NCBI RefSeq assembly: GCF_001654615.1
Contig: NZ_LWUD01000016.1
Span: forward strand, 62,001 to 126,000
DNA from: Ligilactobacillus aviarius
GTDB taxonomy: Bacteria > Bacillota > Bacilli > Lactobacillales > Lactobacillaceae
Direction of reading: 5' to 3'
Length of the DNA stretch: 64,000 nucleotides
Of the stretch, positions 1-10,019 are shown piece by piece (the stretch's first letter is position 1; each line of letters starts with the position of its first letter). The translations under genes were made by a program, and so were the position numbers. The notes under the pieces were generated by a model. That model had not been told where the DNA came from and did not search any database. It saw only the letters and a list, made by a program, of their open reading frames with translations.

Positions 1-299
1 TGAAGTTCGGTCACCGCGGATTCAATCACCCGGTACGGGAAATTGCAACTGGCGAAATTGCATTTACTTATCAAAACCACGGGTATGCCGTTGATCCGGA
101 ATCATTAAAGGAAACCGACTTGATGCCGACCCACGTTGAAATCAATGACGGGACGATCGAAGGTGTCCGGCACCGCAAATACCCGGCATTTTCAATTCAA
201 TTCCACCCGGATGCAGCTCCGGGACCGCATGATGCGGTTAGTTTGTACGATGACTTTATGCAAATGATCGACAAGAGAAAGGGCGAACAAGATGACTAA
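1..299 (+). CDS. carA: Carbamoyl-phosphate synthase small subunit, C-terminal end (partial)
   Basis: This is the 3' end of the glutaminase subunit, which supplies ammonia from glutamine to CarB for carbamoyl phosphate synthesis; the gene begins upstream of the window. The readable frame starts at base 3. It contains the class I glutamine amidotransferase tail: NHGYAVD, then [15 protein letters not shown], whose His belongs to the Cys-His-Glu triad. The stop codon at 297-299 overlaps the carB start by 8 bases, so the two subunits are probably translationally coupled. Identification rests on these motifs plus the following carB. Confidence 0.95.
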   Translation, partial: KFGHRGFNHPVREIATGEIAFTYQNHGYAVDPESLKETDLMPTHVEINDGTIEGVRHRKYPAFSIQFHPDAAPGPHDAVSLYDDFMQMIDKRKGEQDD

Positions 300-3200
300 G
301 AGAACTGATATTCATAAGATTATGGTACTTGGATCTGGGCCAATCATCATTGGCCAGGCGGCTGAATTTGACTATTCCGGAACCCAAGCATGTTTGGCGT
401 TGAAAGAAGAAGGATATGAAGTTGTGTTAGTCAACTCTAACCCGGCAACGATCATGACCGATAACGAAATTGCTGATCATGTTTACCTTGAACCATTGAC
501 GGTTGAATCGGTTGAACGGATCATTCGGCAAGAATATCCGGATGCGATTTTACCGACCCTTGGCGGTCAAATCGGATTGAACTTGGCCATTGAATTGGAT
601 AAAACCGGCATTTTAGATGAATTCAACATTGAATTGCTTGGAACGAACCTTCAAGCCATTGATGAAGCCGAAGACCGGGAAAAATTCAAGGCGTTGATGA
701 AACAACTGAATGAACCCGTTCCGCCTTCACGCAGTGTCAATACGGTCAAGGAAGCAACGGATTATGCTGAAGAAATCGGCTATCCGGTAATCGTGCGGCC
801 AGCCTTCACCATGGGCGGAACTGGCGGTGGAATGTGCAAGAACCGCGAAGAACTTGAACGGATCGCTGCAAACGGGCTTGATCTTTCACCCGCAACCCAG
901 TGCTTGATTGAAAAGTCAATTGCCGGGTTTAAGGAAATTGAATTTGAAGTAATGCGCGATGCTGCGGATAACGCAATGGTCGTTTGCTCAATGGAAAACG
1001 TTGATCCCGTTGGAACGCACACCGGGGATTCGATCGTGGTTGCGCCAACCCAAACGTTATCGGACCGTGACTATCAAATGTTGCGGGATTGCTCATTGAA
1101 ATTGATTCGCGCCTTGAAGATCGAAGGCGGCTGCAACGTTCAGCTTGCGTTGGATCCGAAGAGTTATCAATATTACATTATTGAAGTTAACCCGCGGGTT
1201 TCACGGTCATCAGCGTTGGCCTCAAAGGCTACTGGCTATCCGATTGCCAAGTTGGCAGCTAAGATTGCGGTCGGTTTGACCCTTGATGAAATCAAGAACC
1301 CCGTTACCGAAACGACTTTTGCGGAATTCGAACCGGCATTGGACTACGTGGTTACGAAGATTCCGCGCTGGCCATTTGATAAGTTCCGGGATGCGGATCG
1401 CCGGTTAGGCAGTCAAATGAAAGCTACTGGAGAAGTCATGGCTTTGGGACGCAATCTTGAAGAATCACTTCAAAAGGCGGTTCGTTCATTGGAAATCGAT
1501 GAAGACGATTTGATTTCTGAAACATGCCGTCAAGCATCGGATGAAGAAGTTGAAAATCGGCTAGTCAACGCTCAGGATGACCGGATCTTTTATCTGGCAG
1601 AAGCTTTCCGGCGCGGTTATACCTTAGAAGAAGTGCATGAATTAACTAAAATTGACCGTTACTTCCTTGATGTTTTGATGCACATTGTGGAAATTGAAAA
1701 GGAACTTGCGGAAAATGTCAATGATCTTGCAACGTTGAAAAAGGCTAAACGTTACGGCTTTAGCGATTTAACGATTGCAAAGTTATGGAAGACAACGCCG
1801 GATGATGTACGGCAATTCCGGGTGAATAATCACGTGATTCCGGTCTATAAGATGGTCGATACCTGTGCTGCAGAATTTGCTTCCGAAACGCCATATTTTT
1901 ACAGTACATATGATGAAGAAAACGAAAGCCGCAAGTCAGATCAAAAATCAGTGCTGGTTATTGGTTCCGGTCCGATCCGAATCGGTCAGGGGGTCGAATT
2001 TGACTACGCAACGGTTCACTGTGTTAAGGCATTGCAAAAACTTGGTTATGAAGCAATCGTTATGAATTCAAATCCTGAAACAGTTTCAACGGACTTTTCG
2101 GTATCCGATAAGCTGTACTTTGAACCATTGACCCTTGAAGATGTTCTGAACGTGATCGACCTTGAACAGCCAGAAGGCGTTATTCTCCAATTTGGTGGTC
2201 AAACGGCGATCAACCTGGCTGCCGGATTAGATGCGCACGGGGTTCGGGTATTAGGAACGACCGTGAAGGATCTTGACCGGGCCGAAGACCGTGAATTATT
2301 CGATCAAGCAATCAAGAAGCTTGGATTGAAGCAACCGCAAGGCGATACGGCAACCACTCCGGAACAGGTTAAGGGAATTGCCCACCGGTTAGGTTATCCC
2401 GTTCTTGTGCGGCCAAGTTACGTTCTCGGTGGCCGGGCAATGGAAATCATTTACTCAGATGATGAACTTGATGAATACTTGAGTCAGCACGCACCTGCAA
2501 ACGGGGATCACCCAATTTTGGTCGATGCCTATCTTGAAGGCAAAGAATGTGAAGTTGACGCCATTTGTGACGGTGAAAATGTTTTGATTCCAGGAATCAT
2601 GGAACACATCGAACAGGCCGGAATTCACTCTGGGGATTCAATGGCCGTTTACCCGCCACAATCATTTAGTCAAAAGATCAAGGAACAAATTGTTGAAATT
2701 ACGGCTAAACTGGCGGTCGAACTGAAATGCGTCGGAATCATGAACATTCAATTTATCGTTCACCAAGGCGAAGTTTACGTTCTCGAAGTTAACCCGCGGG
2801 CAAGTCGGACAGTGCCGTTCTTAAGTAAGATCACCGGAATTCCAATGGCACAAGTTGCAACCCGGGCGATCATGGGTGAATCCCTTGTTCAACAAGGATA
2901 CAAGCCTGGATTGGCCCCTGAAAGCCAAAATGTTTCGGTTAAAGCACCAGTCTTCTCATTTAACAAATTAGCGGATGTTGACAGCTACTTAGGACCGGAA
3001 ATGAAGTCGACCGGGGAAGTCATGGGAACCGACCGTGAATTTGAAAAGGCATTGTACAAGGCCTTTGAAGGGGCTGGAATGCAGTTACCAGAAACCGGAA
3101 CGGTCTTGTTGACAATCGATGACCGCAATAAACAAGAAGCGCTTCAAATTGCCCGGCGCTTTGAAAAGATGGGTTACCGGATTGCGGCGACTAAAGGAAC

Positions 3201-3468
3201 GGCGAAGTTCTTACAGGACAATGGCTTACACGCTAAAGTCGTTGGGAAGATCCACGATTTGCAACCTAACTTATTAAATGAAATTAAGGACCGGAAACTT
3301 GATTTGGTAATCAATACGATGGGCCATGATCAAGCCCACAATTCGGACGGCTTTATCATCCGGCAGGCCGCAATTCAACACAACATTCCGTTGCTGACTG
3401 CGTTACGGACAGCGGATGCTTTGTTGAAAGCCATGGAGAACCGGACATTTATGACAAATGCACTGTAA
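292..3468 (+). CDS. carB: Carbamoyl-phosphate synthase large subunit
   Basis: CarB makes carbamoyl phosphate from bicarbonate, ammonia and two ATP for the pyrimidine (and arginine) pathway. At 1058 residues it has the usual full length. The internal duplication is clear: [17 protein letters not shown] near residue 14 and [16 protein letters not shown] near 560 open the two synthetase halves, each with an ATP-grasp domain (about 130-320 and 675-860). The C-terminal 130 residues form the MGS-like allosteric domain. The ATG at 292 lies inside the end of carA. The operon context (carA, carB, pyrD, pyrF, pyrE) points to the pyrimidine-dedicated copy. Confidence 0.98.
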   Translation: MTKRTDIHKIMVLGSGPIIIGQAAEFDYSGTQACLALKEEGYEVVLVNSNPATIMTDNEIADHVYLEPLTVESVERIIRQEYPDAILPTLGGQIGLNLAIELDKTGILDEFNIELLGTNLQAIDEAEDREKFKALMKQLNEPVPPSRSVNTVKEATDYAEEIGYPVIVRPAFTMGGTGGGMCKNREELERIAANGLDLSPATQCLIEKSIAGFKEIEFEVMRDAADNAMVVCSMENVDPVGTHTGDSIVVAPTQTLSDRDYQMLRDCSLKLIRALKIEGGCNVQLALDPKSYQYYIIEVNPRVSRSSALASKATGYPIAKLAAKIAVGLTLDEIKNPVTETTFAEFEPALDYVVTKIPRWPFDKFRDADRRLGSQMKATGEVMALGRNLEESLQKAVRSLEIDEDDLISETCRQASDEEVENRLVNAQDDRIFYLAEAFRRGYTLEEVHELTKIDRYFLDVLMHIVEIEKELAENVNDLATLKKAKRYGFSDLTIAKLWKTTPDDVRQFRVNNHVIPVYKMVDTCAAEFASETPYFYSTYDEENESRKSDQKSVLVIGSGPIRIGQGVEFDYATVHCVKALQKLGYEAIVMNSNPETVSTDFSVSDKLYFEPLTLEDVLNVIDLEQPEGVILQFGGQTAINLAAGLDAHGVRVLGTTVKDLDRAEDRELFDQAIKKLGLKQPQGDTATTPEQVKGIAHRLGYPVLVRPSYVLGGRAMEIIYSDDELDEYLSQHAPANGDHPILVDAYLEGKECEVDAICDGENVLIPGIMEHIEQAGIHSGDSMAVYPPQSFSQKIKEQIVEITAKLAVELKCVGIMNIQFIVHQGEVYVLEVNPRASRTVPFLSKITGIPMAQVATRAIMGESLVQQGYKPGLAPESQNVSVKAPVFSFNKLADVDSYLGPEMKSTGEVMGTDREFEKALYKAFEGAGMQLPETGTVLLTIDDRNKQEALQIARRFEKMGYRIAATKGTAKFLQDNGLHAKVVGKIHDLQPNLLNEIKDRKLDLVINTMGHDQAHNSDGFIIRQAAIQHNIPLLTALRTADALLKAMENRTFMTNAL

Positions 3469-3481
3469 GGGGGAAAATGAG

Positions 3482-4414
3482 ATGGATACACGATTAACAG
3501 TCAATCTTCCGGGATTAACGATGAAAAATCCGTTAATGCCTGGAAGCGGAACGTTTGGCTTTGGGGATACTCCAGCTGCTGAAAAAATGGACCTTAATGG
3601 GTTAGGAGCATTGGTGATTAAAACAACAACTCCGCAAGCCCGGAAAGGAAATCCGCAACCGCAAATCGCAATGTTAAAAAACGGCGTGATCAACTCGGTG
3701 GGATTAACGAACCCCGGAGTTGACGCGGTGGTGAATGAAAAATTGCCGCATTTACGGCAAAAGTATCCAGCCCTCCCGATCGTTGGCAGTATTGGCGGTT
3801 CAAGTGTTGCTGATTATCAATCCGTTGCGCAAAAATTGGCGGATTCCAAGATGCTGAATGCATTGGAACTCAACATTTCATGCCCGAATGTTCAGGAAGG
3901 CGGAATGGCATTTGGAACGAATCCACAAACCGTGGAAGAAGTTACCCGGAAAGTGAAGGAAGTGACCGGTTCGGTTCCGGTTTACGTTAAACTTTCACCG
4001 AACGTAACGGACATTACAACGATTGCCAAGGCAGCTGAGCGCGGCGGGGCAGACGGCTTAACGATGATCAATACTTTGCTCGGACTGCATATTGATGTCG
4101 AAACCCGGCAATCAGTGATTGGGAATGGGATGGGCGGTTTGTCCGGTGCTATTCTCAAGCCACTTGCCGTGCGGATGATCTATCAAGTTGCGCACGTAAC
4201 TGATCTCCCGATTATTGGAATCGGTGGGGTCAAAACGGTTGATGATGTGCTTGAGATGTTTTTGGCAGGCGCTTCAGCCGTTGGAGTCGGTGCAGCCCAT
4301 TTTGATGATGTTGAAGTGATCCCGCACCTTGCAGCCCAGCTTGAACAGCGAATGAATGAACTGAACGTTGAATCACTTGAAGAATTACGAAAAGAAGTAA
4401 GGAATGAATTTTGA
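3482..4414 (+). CDS. pyrD: Dihydroorotate dehydrogenase, class 1B-like catalytic subunit
   Basis: An FMN enzyme that oxidises dihydroorotate to orotate. The ATG at 3482 is preferred over an in-frame ATG at 3458 because AAGGGGG stands just upstream (3467-3473) and the protein then begins [12 protein letters not shown], giving 310 residues, normal for the family. ELNISCPNV carries the catalytic Cys of class 1B enzymes near residue 130, and [11 protein letters not shown] and IIGIGGV belong to the FMN phosphate site. Class 1B enzymes normally work with the iron-sulfur/FAD subunit PyrK, but no pyrK adjoins it here. The partner may be encoded elsewhere or the enzyme may use another electron acceptor. 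The stop overlaps the alternative pyrF start. Confidence 0.95.
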   Translation: MDTRLTVNLPGLTMKNPLMPGSGTFGFGDTPAAEKMDLNGLGALVIKTTTPQARKGNPQPQIAMLKNGVINSVGLTNPGVDAVVNEKLPHLRQKYPALPIVGSIGGSSVADYQSVAQKLADSKMLNALELNISCPNVQEGGMAFGTNPQTVEEVTRKVKEVTGSVPVYVKLSPNVTDITTIAKAAERGGADGLTMINTLLGLHIDVETRQSVIGNGMGGLSGAILKPLAVRMIYQVAHVTDLPIIGIGGVKTVDDVLEMFLAGASAVGVGAAHFDDVEVIPHLAAQLEQRMNELNVESLEELRKEVRNEF

Positions 4415-4415
4415 A

Positions 4416-5132
4416 ATGAAGATTAGTGAACCGATTATTGCGTTAGATTTTCCGGATAAGCAAACAACGATCAATTTCCTTGACCAATTTCCGCGAGACC
4501 AACACTTGTTTGTGAAGGTCGGAATGGAACTGTATTACAGTGAAGGCCAGGATTTGATCAAAGAACTGAAGGATCGCGGCTACTCGATTTTTCTTGACCT
4601 GAAGTGCCATGATATTCCGCATACGGTTGAACGGGCAATGAAGGTCATTGGAAAGTTACACGTTGATTTAACAACAATCCACGCTGCGGGCGGATCCGCA
4701 ATGATCCAAGCTGCAAGGGAAGGAATGCTTGCCGGCAGTAACCAGCACGCTCCAGCTAAGATTTTGGCGATTACCCAGTTAACGTCGATCACCCCGCAGA
4801 TGCTTGCGGATGAACAGTTGATCACGGTGCCGCTTGAAGACAGTGTTAAACACTATGCGCAGGTTGCCCAGCAAAATGGCGCAGATGGCGTTGTTTGTTC
4901 CGCAAATGAAGCGCAAATGCTGTATCAGACATGCGGTGAAGACTTTTTGAAGATCACCCCTGGAATTCGGTTAGCCGGGGAAAGTGCTGACGACCAAAAG
5001 CGGGTCATGACTCCCGGGAAAGCAGCCCAGCAACACTCAAATGGACTGGTTGTTGGGCGGTCGATCACCCAAGCAGCCGACGTCCAAGCTGCATATCAAC
5101 GGGTTAAAAATGAATGGTTGAAGGAGAATTAA
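4416..5132 (+). CDS. pyrF: Orotidine-5'-phosphate decarboxylase
   Basis: Decarboxylates OMP to UMP, the last step of de novo pyrimidine synthesis. The start at 4416 gives MKISEPIIALDF, the normal N-terminus, and 238 residues, the usual size; an in-frame ATG at 4404 has AAGGA directly abutting it and would add four residues. The active-site segment DLKCHDIPHT, with the conserved Lys and Asp, lies near residue 60. The C-terminal PGIRLAGESADDQKRVMTP and GLVVGRSIT form the phosphate-binding end of the TIM barrel. It sits between pyrD and pyrE with almost no spacing, as a translationally coupled operon member. Confidence 0.96.
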   Translation: MKISEPIIALDFPDKQTTINFLDQFPRDQHLFVKVGMELYYSEGQDLIKELKDRGYSIFLDLKCHDIPHTVERAMKVIGKLHVDLTTIHAAGGSAMIQAAREGMLAGSNQHAPAKILAITQLTSITPQMLADEQLITVPLEDSVKHYAQVAQQNGADGVVCSANEAQMLYQTCGEDFLKITPGIRLAGESADDQKRVMTPGKAAQQHSNGLVVGRSITQAADVQAAYQRVKNEWLKEN

Positions 5133-5133
5133 G

Positions 5134-6378
5134 ATGAAAGAAATTGCAAAGGACTTATTAAAAATCAAGGCAGTTAAGTTATCACCGGATAAGCCGTTTA
5201 CGTGGGCGAGCGGAATCAAAAGCCCCATTTACTGTGATAACCGGTTAACGATCAGTTATCCTGAAATCCGGAAGCAGATTGCTCAAGGATTAGCAACTCA
5301 AATTAAAGCTGAGTTTCCGGACGTTGAAGTGATCGGCGGGGTGGCAACGGCTGGTATTCCGCATGCCGCATGGGTTGCGGATGAATTAGGATTGCCGCTG
5401 ATCTATGTCCGTTCAAAACCGAAGGATCACGGACGCGGAAAACAAATTGAAGGCGTTTTACCAGCGCATGCGAAAACGGTCCTGATCGATGATCTGCTTT
5501 CAACGGGCGGCAGTGTGCTCAAGGCAGTCAAAGCTGCTCAAAATGAAGGCGCCGATGTGATTGGGGTTGGCGCAATTTTCAGCTATCAATTACCTGCAGT
5601 TTCAGCCAACTTTGAACAGACTGGGCTTTCATTTACAACGTTGACTAATTACTCTGAATTACTTGAAGCGGCGACTGAAGAAAATTACATTGCGAAAGAT
5701 CAATTAGAAACGTTGAAAAAGTGGCGCAAAGCACCCGATGAAAATGATGTCTTTACTGACTTTGCAATTTCATATTACAAGTCTCATCCTGATGTTGAAG
5801 TTTCATTCCACACACTGACCCGACACGAGTTGTGGAAGCAGCTTGAAGATAACCGGATCGATATTGGAATTATGTACCTTCCAGATTCAAGTATTAAAAA
5901 TTGGAAACCTTACGTTAAAAAGACGATTATTCGGGATGAATTGATCTACTTAGGGCATGACGAACAGATTGCTCATAAGACCCGAATCGATTTGAAAGAC
6001 GTGGTTGATCAGCCATGGGTTGATTATCCGCAAAACTACTATTTAAGCAATATTATTAATGAACAATTCCGTAAAGCAATGTTGAATACCCCGAAGAGCG
6101 TTGCGCACTTTACCCAATCACGGGCATTGTATTACTTTGCCAAGGAAGCAAAGGTCAGCACCGTTTTGCCGGCGTCATGTGCGAATGCATATAACTATGG
6201 CATTGATCGGATGGCAAGTGCGTTCTTTAATCCGAAGATCGAATTTGAACTTTCATTTGTCTTCCGGAAGGGGAAAGAACGGATTCCGCGGATCTCAAAC
6301 TTGCTTGAAGAATTTGATGAATATTTAGTCCAAAAAGACTATATTTCTCGCTTGACAGAGCTTAATAAAATGGAATAA
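5134..6378 (+). CDS. pyrE: Orotate phosphoribosyltransferase fused to a LysR-type effector-binding domain
   Basis: Residues 1 to about 200 are a complete PyrE, which joins orotate and PRPP to make OMP. FTWASGIKSPIYCDNR is the substrate-side motif, and VLIDDLLSTGGS near 116-127 is the PRPP loop; family members normally end near LETLKKWRK at about 205-213 residues. This frame instead continues without a stop to 414 residues. Residues about 207-400 read as a LysR-type periplasmic-binding-like domain: FTDFAISYYKSHPDVEV, RIDIGIMYLP, DELIYLG, the VDQPWVDYP block, VSTVLPASCA near 341-350 and LSFVFRKG. There is no helix-turn-helix and the first strand of that domain seems missing, so the join cuts into the LysR module at roughly nt 5735-5755. 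It could be a regulatory fusion or the scar of a deletion that kept the frame open. Confidence 0.9.
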   Translation: MKEIAKDLLKIKAVKLSPDKPFTWASGIKSPIYCDNRLTISYPEIRKQIAQGLATQIKAEFPDVEVIGGVATAGIPHAAWVADELGLPLIYVRSKPKDHGRGKQIEGVLPAHAKTVLIDDLLSTGGSVLKAVKAAQNEGADVIGVGAIFSYQLPAVSANFEQTGLSFTTLTNYSELLEAATEENYIAKDQLETLKKWRKAPDENDVFTDFAISYYKSHPDVEVSFHTLTRHELWKQLEDNRIDIGIMYLPDSSIKNWKPYVKKTIIRDELIYLGHDEQIAHKTRIDLKDVVDQPWVDYPQNYYLSNIINEQFRKAMLNTPKSVAHFTQSRALYYFAKEAKVSTVLPASCANAYNYGIDRMASAFFNPKIEFELSFVFRKGKERIPRISNLLEEFDEYLVQKDYISRLTELNKME

Positions 6379-6418
6379 CCTTAAAGTGATTTTATTATTG
6401 AGTTAAAGGAGCATTTCG

Positions 6419-7345
6419 ATGAAAGAATTAGTTTTTGGACACAAGAATCCAGATACAGATGCAATCGTTGCCGCAAAGGCATACTCATACTTACAAAATA
6501 AATTAGGCGCCGATACTGAAGCCGTTGCTTTAGGCGAACCAAACGAAGAAACCCAATTCGTTTTGGATTATTTCAATGAACCAGCACCACGGGTAATCAA
6601 GACTGCTTCAAACGAAGTTGACGCTGTAATGTTGATCGACCACAACGAAGCTCAACAAAGTGTTGCCGACATTAAAGACGTTCAAGTAACGCATGTTGTG
6701 GACCACCACCGGATCGCGAACTTTGAAACTTCAGCTCCATTATACTACCATGCTGAACCGCTTGGATGCAGCAGTACGATTATCTTGAAGGAATTCAAGC
6801 AACACGGCGTTGAAGTTCCTGCTAACATTGCCGGCATGATGTTATCAGCAATTATTTCAGATACATTATTATTGAAATCACCAACAACAACTGACGAAGA
6901 TGTTGCTGCCGTGAAGGAATTAGCAAAGATTGCTGGCGTTGATTATGAAAAGTACGGTTTGGATATGTTAAAGGCCGGGACAAATCTTGCAAGCAAGTCA
7001 GATGAAACATTGATTTCACAAGATGCAAAGTCATTCGATATGAACGGTACTCAAGTTCGCGTTGATCAAATCAACACCGTTGATTTGGACGAAGTCTTTG
7101 ATCGTGAAGACGGTTTACGTGCTGCCATTGAAAAGCAAAACAAGGAAAACGGCTATGACTTGTTCTTATTGATGGTTACAAACATCCTTAACTCAGATAC
7201 ACGGTTATTGGTTGTTGGTGAACCGCAATCAGTTGTTGAACAAGCATTCGGCAAGAAGCTTGAAGATAACAAGATGGACTTGCCAGGCGTTGTTTCACGG
7301 AAGAAGCAAATTGTTCCTCCGTTGGAAGCAGCATTTAACGCTTAA
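6419..7345 (+). CDS. ppaC: Manganese-dependent inorganic pyrophosphatase (family II, DHH)
   Basis: Hydrolyses cytosolic pyrophosphate released in nucleotide and macromolecule synthesis. The 308-residue length is typical of family II PPases. Metal-site motifs are visible: [11 protein letters not shown] at the N-terminus, MLIDHNE, and [10 protein letters not shown], which contains the DHH signature. The C-terminal DHHA2 part ends with [11 protein letters not shown], whose RKKQ binds substrate. The start at 6419 has AAAGGAG eight bases upstream. It follows the pyr operon by 40 bases and ends at a strong terminator. The functional link to pyrE, which releases PPi, is only inferred from adjacency. 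Confidence 0.97.
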   Translation: MKELVFGHKNPDTDAIVAAKAYSYLQNKLGADTEAVALGEPNEETQFVLDYFNEPAPRVIKTASNEVDAVMLIDHNEAQQSVADIKDVQVTHVVDHHRIANFETSAPLYYHAEPLGCSSTIILKEFKQHGVEVPANIAGMMLSAIISDTLLLKSPTTTDEDVAAVKELAKIAGVDYEKYGLDMLKAGTNLASKSDETLISQDAKSFDMNGTQVRVDQINTVDLDEVFDREDGLRAAIEKQNKENGYDLFLLMVTNILNSDTRLLVVGEPQSVVEQAFGKKLEDNKMDLPGVVSRKKQIVPPLEAAFNA

Positions 7346-7367
7346 AATTAAATCAAATATTAAGAGG

Positions 7368-7401
7368 GAAAGCTATGACATTTGTCATAGCTTTCTTTTT
7401 T
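7368..7401 (+). terminator. Rho-independent terminator after ppaC
   Basis: Perfect 13-bp stem (7368-7380 with 7383-7395) followed by a run of T. It closes the pyr-ppaC transcription region. Confidence 0.9.
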
Positions 7402-7466
7402 CTGACAACATTCATATAATTTGATGTATAGTGGAATTGAAAACAGTTTACATGAGGGTGAGTAAG

Positions 7467-8393
7467 ATGCTTTTATTATTAATGATCATCATGATGATTT
7501 TGATGTATTGTTACCGGACGGCATTTTATGTTAAACCGGGGCATCATGAAGATCCGTATAATTTACCGCAAAACGAGCAGTATCAGCCGTACTACAATGA
7601 AATGGTTCATTTGGTTGATGCGTTGAATAACGAACCGTATGAGGCGGTTTCGATTAAGTCGTTTGATGGGTTGACGTTGCGCGGCCGGTTATATATTTAT
7701 GATGAAAATGCGCCGATCGAACTGGCATTTAACGGTTATCGGACTGATGGAATCCATGATTGCGGCGGGGTATTTCAGATTTCTCGGCGGTTAGGGCATA
7801 ACATGCTGGTCGTTGATCAACGAGCAACTGGGGACAGCGATGGCAACGTGATTTCATTCGGAGTCAACGAACGGTACGACGTTGTTGCGTGGGCAGAGTA
7901 TATTGCGCACCGTTACCCACAGATGAAAATTATTCTGGTTGGCGGATCACTTGGCGCAGCGACCGTTTTAATGGCTTCGGAATTGAAATTACCGGTCAGC
8001 GTTGTCGGGGTGGTCGCTGACAGTGCATATACTTCACCGAAAGCCATCATTAAAAAGGTTATTCAGCGAATGAACCTTTCACCGACGATCATGTATCCGT
8101 TCGTGAAGTTGAGTGCCAAACTTTTCGGGCATTTTAACTTGGAGGCATCATCGCCAATTCAGGCGGTTCAGAAAACCAAGTTACCGATTTTGATCATTCA
8201 TGGTGAAGATGACCGCTATGTCCCATGTTCAATGGCGCATCAAAACTACGTGGCATGCAAATCACCAATTAAAATGTTATTGACGATTCCGAAAGGACCG
8301 CATGATATCAGCTTACTGGTTGATTGGGATAAATACCAAGGAACGGTTGTGAAGTTCTTCAAGCGGATCGGCGTTCCGATGAAAAATGAATAA
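7467..8393 (+). CDS. Membrane-anchored alpha/beta hydrolase
   Basis: A probable serine hydrolase of the alpha/beta fold, substrate unknown. From the ATG at 7467 (preceded by GAGGGTG) the protein has 308 residues and begins with a Leu/Ile/Met-rich segment, a likely N-terminal membrane anchor or uncleaved signal, so the catalytic part should face outward. The nucleophile elbow is GGSLGA, the acid lies in HGEDDRYVP and the His in GPHDIS. Upstream in-frame starts at 7431 and 7452 lack a ribosome-binding site. It resembles the extracellular hydrolases common in lactobacilli (Cinnamoyl esterase or YqkD type); the class is secure, the activity is not. Confidence 0.85.
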   Translation: MLLLLMIIMMILMYCYRTAFYVKPGHHEDPYNLPQNEQYQPYYNEMVHLVDALNNEPYEAVSIKSFDGLTLRGRLYIYDENAPIELAFNGYRTDGIHDCGGVFQISRRLGHNMLVVDQRATGDSDGNVISFGVNERYDVVAWAEYIAHRYPQMKIILVGGSLGAATVLMASELKLPVSVVGVVADSAYTSPKAIIKKVIQRMNLSPTIMYPFVKLSAKLFGHFNLEASSPIQAVQKTKLPILIIHGEDDRYVPCSMAHQNYVACKSPIKMLLTIPKGPHDISLLVDWDKYQGTVVKFFKRIGVPMKNE

Positions 8394-8400
8394 CTTATTT

Positions 8401-8565
8401 AAGACTGCTAGATTTTCCAGCGGTCTTTTTTGATAAATTCGCATAATCGGGTTCCAAAACAAACGAGCTGAGTGGAAGTTCGAAAATCTCCGAATCTATG
8501 CTGGCGCGATTCGTTCGTTTTTCTGCTTCCACCACGCTCGTTTTTAATGTTTTGTCACACCTTCC
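8401..8565 (-). repeat. Structured intergenic repeat element, copy A
   Basis: Reads on the minus strand from 8565 to 8401. It shares with the four other copies the opening GGAAGGTGTGACAAAAC, the arm AACGAGCGTGGTGGAAG, the inner hairpin CGAATC...GATTCG, the closing arm with AGCTCGTTTGTTTTGG, and a final terminator-like hairpin (8401-8431). This is the only copy in minus orientation, pointing back at the hydrolase gene. Its last hairpin also has a T-run on the plus strand and can end that transcript. No ORF is conserved in it. Confidence 0.9.
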
Positions 8566-8644
8566 TTTAAAATCCAAAAATTAATTTACAAAATACTTTA
8601 AAATTGATAAAATTTACTTATTTAATTTAAAGGAGTTAGTGTAA

Positions 8645-9142
8645 ATGAAAAGGAAGTTTTTAGGATTAATAGCATTTTTAATGCTTTTCTTGTCAGGAAG
8701 TTCGGTCATGGCGGCTGGTCCGCAGCATAAAATGACGGACTTGAAGGATAAGGTCGAACGCAAAAAAACGAAGCCGGGGGACGTTGACGCCACGGTTCCA
8801 GACTGGTCGAAGTATAACCGGGCCGATGTTATCCGGATGTATGGCCAGCCGGAACGCGACGAAAAGAACGGACAAATTGTTTATAATTCATTGCTTAACC
8901 ACGAATTTGCCTTAAATGAAATCCTTGCGCATGACGGGAAGATCACCACGAACGAAGGATGGGCCTTTGGTGACCAAATTGCTGACTGTTCAATGGGTGA
9001 AGACTTTGGCAATGATAAAGGTCAAGGCGCTCACGTTGAAGAATTAAGTTACGATCATGACCGGTTCAACGTTTACCTTGATACGCAAAAGGACCAAGTC
9101 TTTTACGCCACACCGGACAAAGACTTTGTAACATTCAGATAG
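8645..9142 (+). CDS. Secreted protein of unknown function
   Basis: A 165-residue protein with a clear signal peptide: KRK, a hydrophobic core and cleavage near SSVMAAG, about residue 24. The mature part has a charged linker (DKVERKKTKPGD) followed by a compact domain with DWSKYNRADVIRMYGQPERD and DRFNVYLDTQKDQVFYATP. The second motif looks like the RPE-type small lipoprotein domains in which a protein's stability is tied to YGxP, but I cannot assign a family with certainty. AAAGGAG precedes the ATG. It is followed 12 bases later by a second exported protein, so the pair probably acts at the cell surface together. Confidence 0.75.
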   Translation: MKRKFLGLIAFLMLFLSGSSVMAAGPQHKMTDLKDKVERKKTKPGDVDATVPDWSKYNRADVIRMYGQPERDEKNGQIVYNSLLNHEFALNEILAHDGKITTNEGWAFGDQIADCSMGEDFGNDKGQGAHVEELSYDHDRFNVYLDTQKDQVFYATPDKDFVTFR

Positions 9143-9154
9143 GGGGATCACATC

Positions 9155-9751
9155 GTGAAAAGGATTCAAAGAATTGGATTAAGTTGTTTAACACTTCTTT
9201 TGGGAGTTGGCTTGATTTCTGGTCAAGCCAGCGCTGATCAATACCGTACATATCAGGTCGGAAAAGATTTAAATCCCGGAAAGTATACCGTCACTTCCAA
9301 GAACGGCACAGGTGATCTTTACAATTCAACTTACGACTTCGACTTTGTTCTTACAAACGGGAAACGCAAGGTCAATGGCATTCATAAGTCAGAACACTTA
9401 AATGTTCAGGCAGGACAACAGATCGTCGTGAATGACTTTGATGCCAACTTCCAACCAGACAATTCACCGAAAATTACCCAACAGGGAAAAGTTACCTACG
9501 GCGAATACCGGGTCGGCAATGATGCCGGGGCTGATATTCAGCCGGGAATGTATGTTATCAAACCTGGAAAGTGTGCTGGCGAATATGCGGTCAACAGCTC
9601 ATTCATTGGTCGGGGCGCCGTGAACCTTTCAGGCTTGAAGAAGCTCCAAAGTGATGAACACCGGCAACATCGGGTCCAACTCAAAGACGGCGACCACTTG
9701 TATGTTGATCTTCAGGATGCAGCGTTGACGCGGATTGGTGACAATGACTAA
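9155..9751 (+). CDS. Secreted protein with two YxVGxDxxPGxY repeats
   Basis: A 198-residue exported protein starting at GTG 9155 behind AGGGGG. A signal peptide ends near GQASAD (about residue 27). The mature protein is a tandem duplication: YQVGKDLNPGKYTVTS near residue 33 and YRVGNDAGADIQPGMYVIK near 120, each followed by a stretch ending in a phrase like HLNVQAGQQIVV or LKDGDHLYVDL. That pattern suggests two beta-sandwich modules. No catalytic residues are evident. It is probably co-transcribed with the preceding exported protein and the small membrane protein that follows. Confidence 0.75.
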   Translation: MKRIQRIGLSCLTLLLGVGLISGQASADQYRTYQVGKDLNPGKYTVTSKNGTGDLYNSTYDFDFVLTNGKRKVNGIHKSEHLNVQAGQQIVVNDFDANFQPDNSPKITQQGKVTYGEYRVGNDAGADIQPGMYVIKPGKCAGEYAVNSSFIGRGAVNLSGLKKLQSDEHRQHRVQLKDGDHLYVDLQDAALTRIGDND

Positions 9752-9753
9752 GG

Positions 9754-9996
9754 ATGACTAAGGAAAAGCATGAACGCGGAGTTTTTAAAGGCCGCTCACC
9801 GCTGTTTAAGAATTTATTTGTTTGGCTAGCAGTTGGATCTATTTTGACCGGATTGGTTGGTTCAACATGGTGTGCCCGCGATGTTTTGACCGGTGCGGGT
9901 CCTTGGATATTGATTTTTACTATGGGAACAGTATGTGTAATTTTTATTGTTCCAGAAATTTTAATGGGAATTGCGTTAAAAAATAAGAACAAATAA
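9754..9996 (+). CDS. Small membrane protein, unknown function
   Basis: 80 residues with two predicted transmembrane segments (about 22-40 and 50-72). The ATG at 9754 comes 2 bases after the previous stop and has no separate ribosome-binding site. The decamer ATGACTAAGG occurs twice in tandem at 9744-9763, spanning the stop and the start, so translation probably depends on coupling to the upstream gene. Function not recognised. Confidence 0.6.
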   Translation: MTKEKHERGVFKGRSPLFKNLFVWLAVGSILTGLVGSTWCARDVLTGAGPWILIFTMGTVCVIFIVPEILMGIALKNKNK

Positions 9997-10019
9997 ATTT
10001 ATTGATAAGGAATAGAAAG

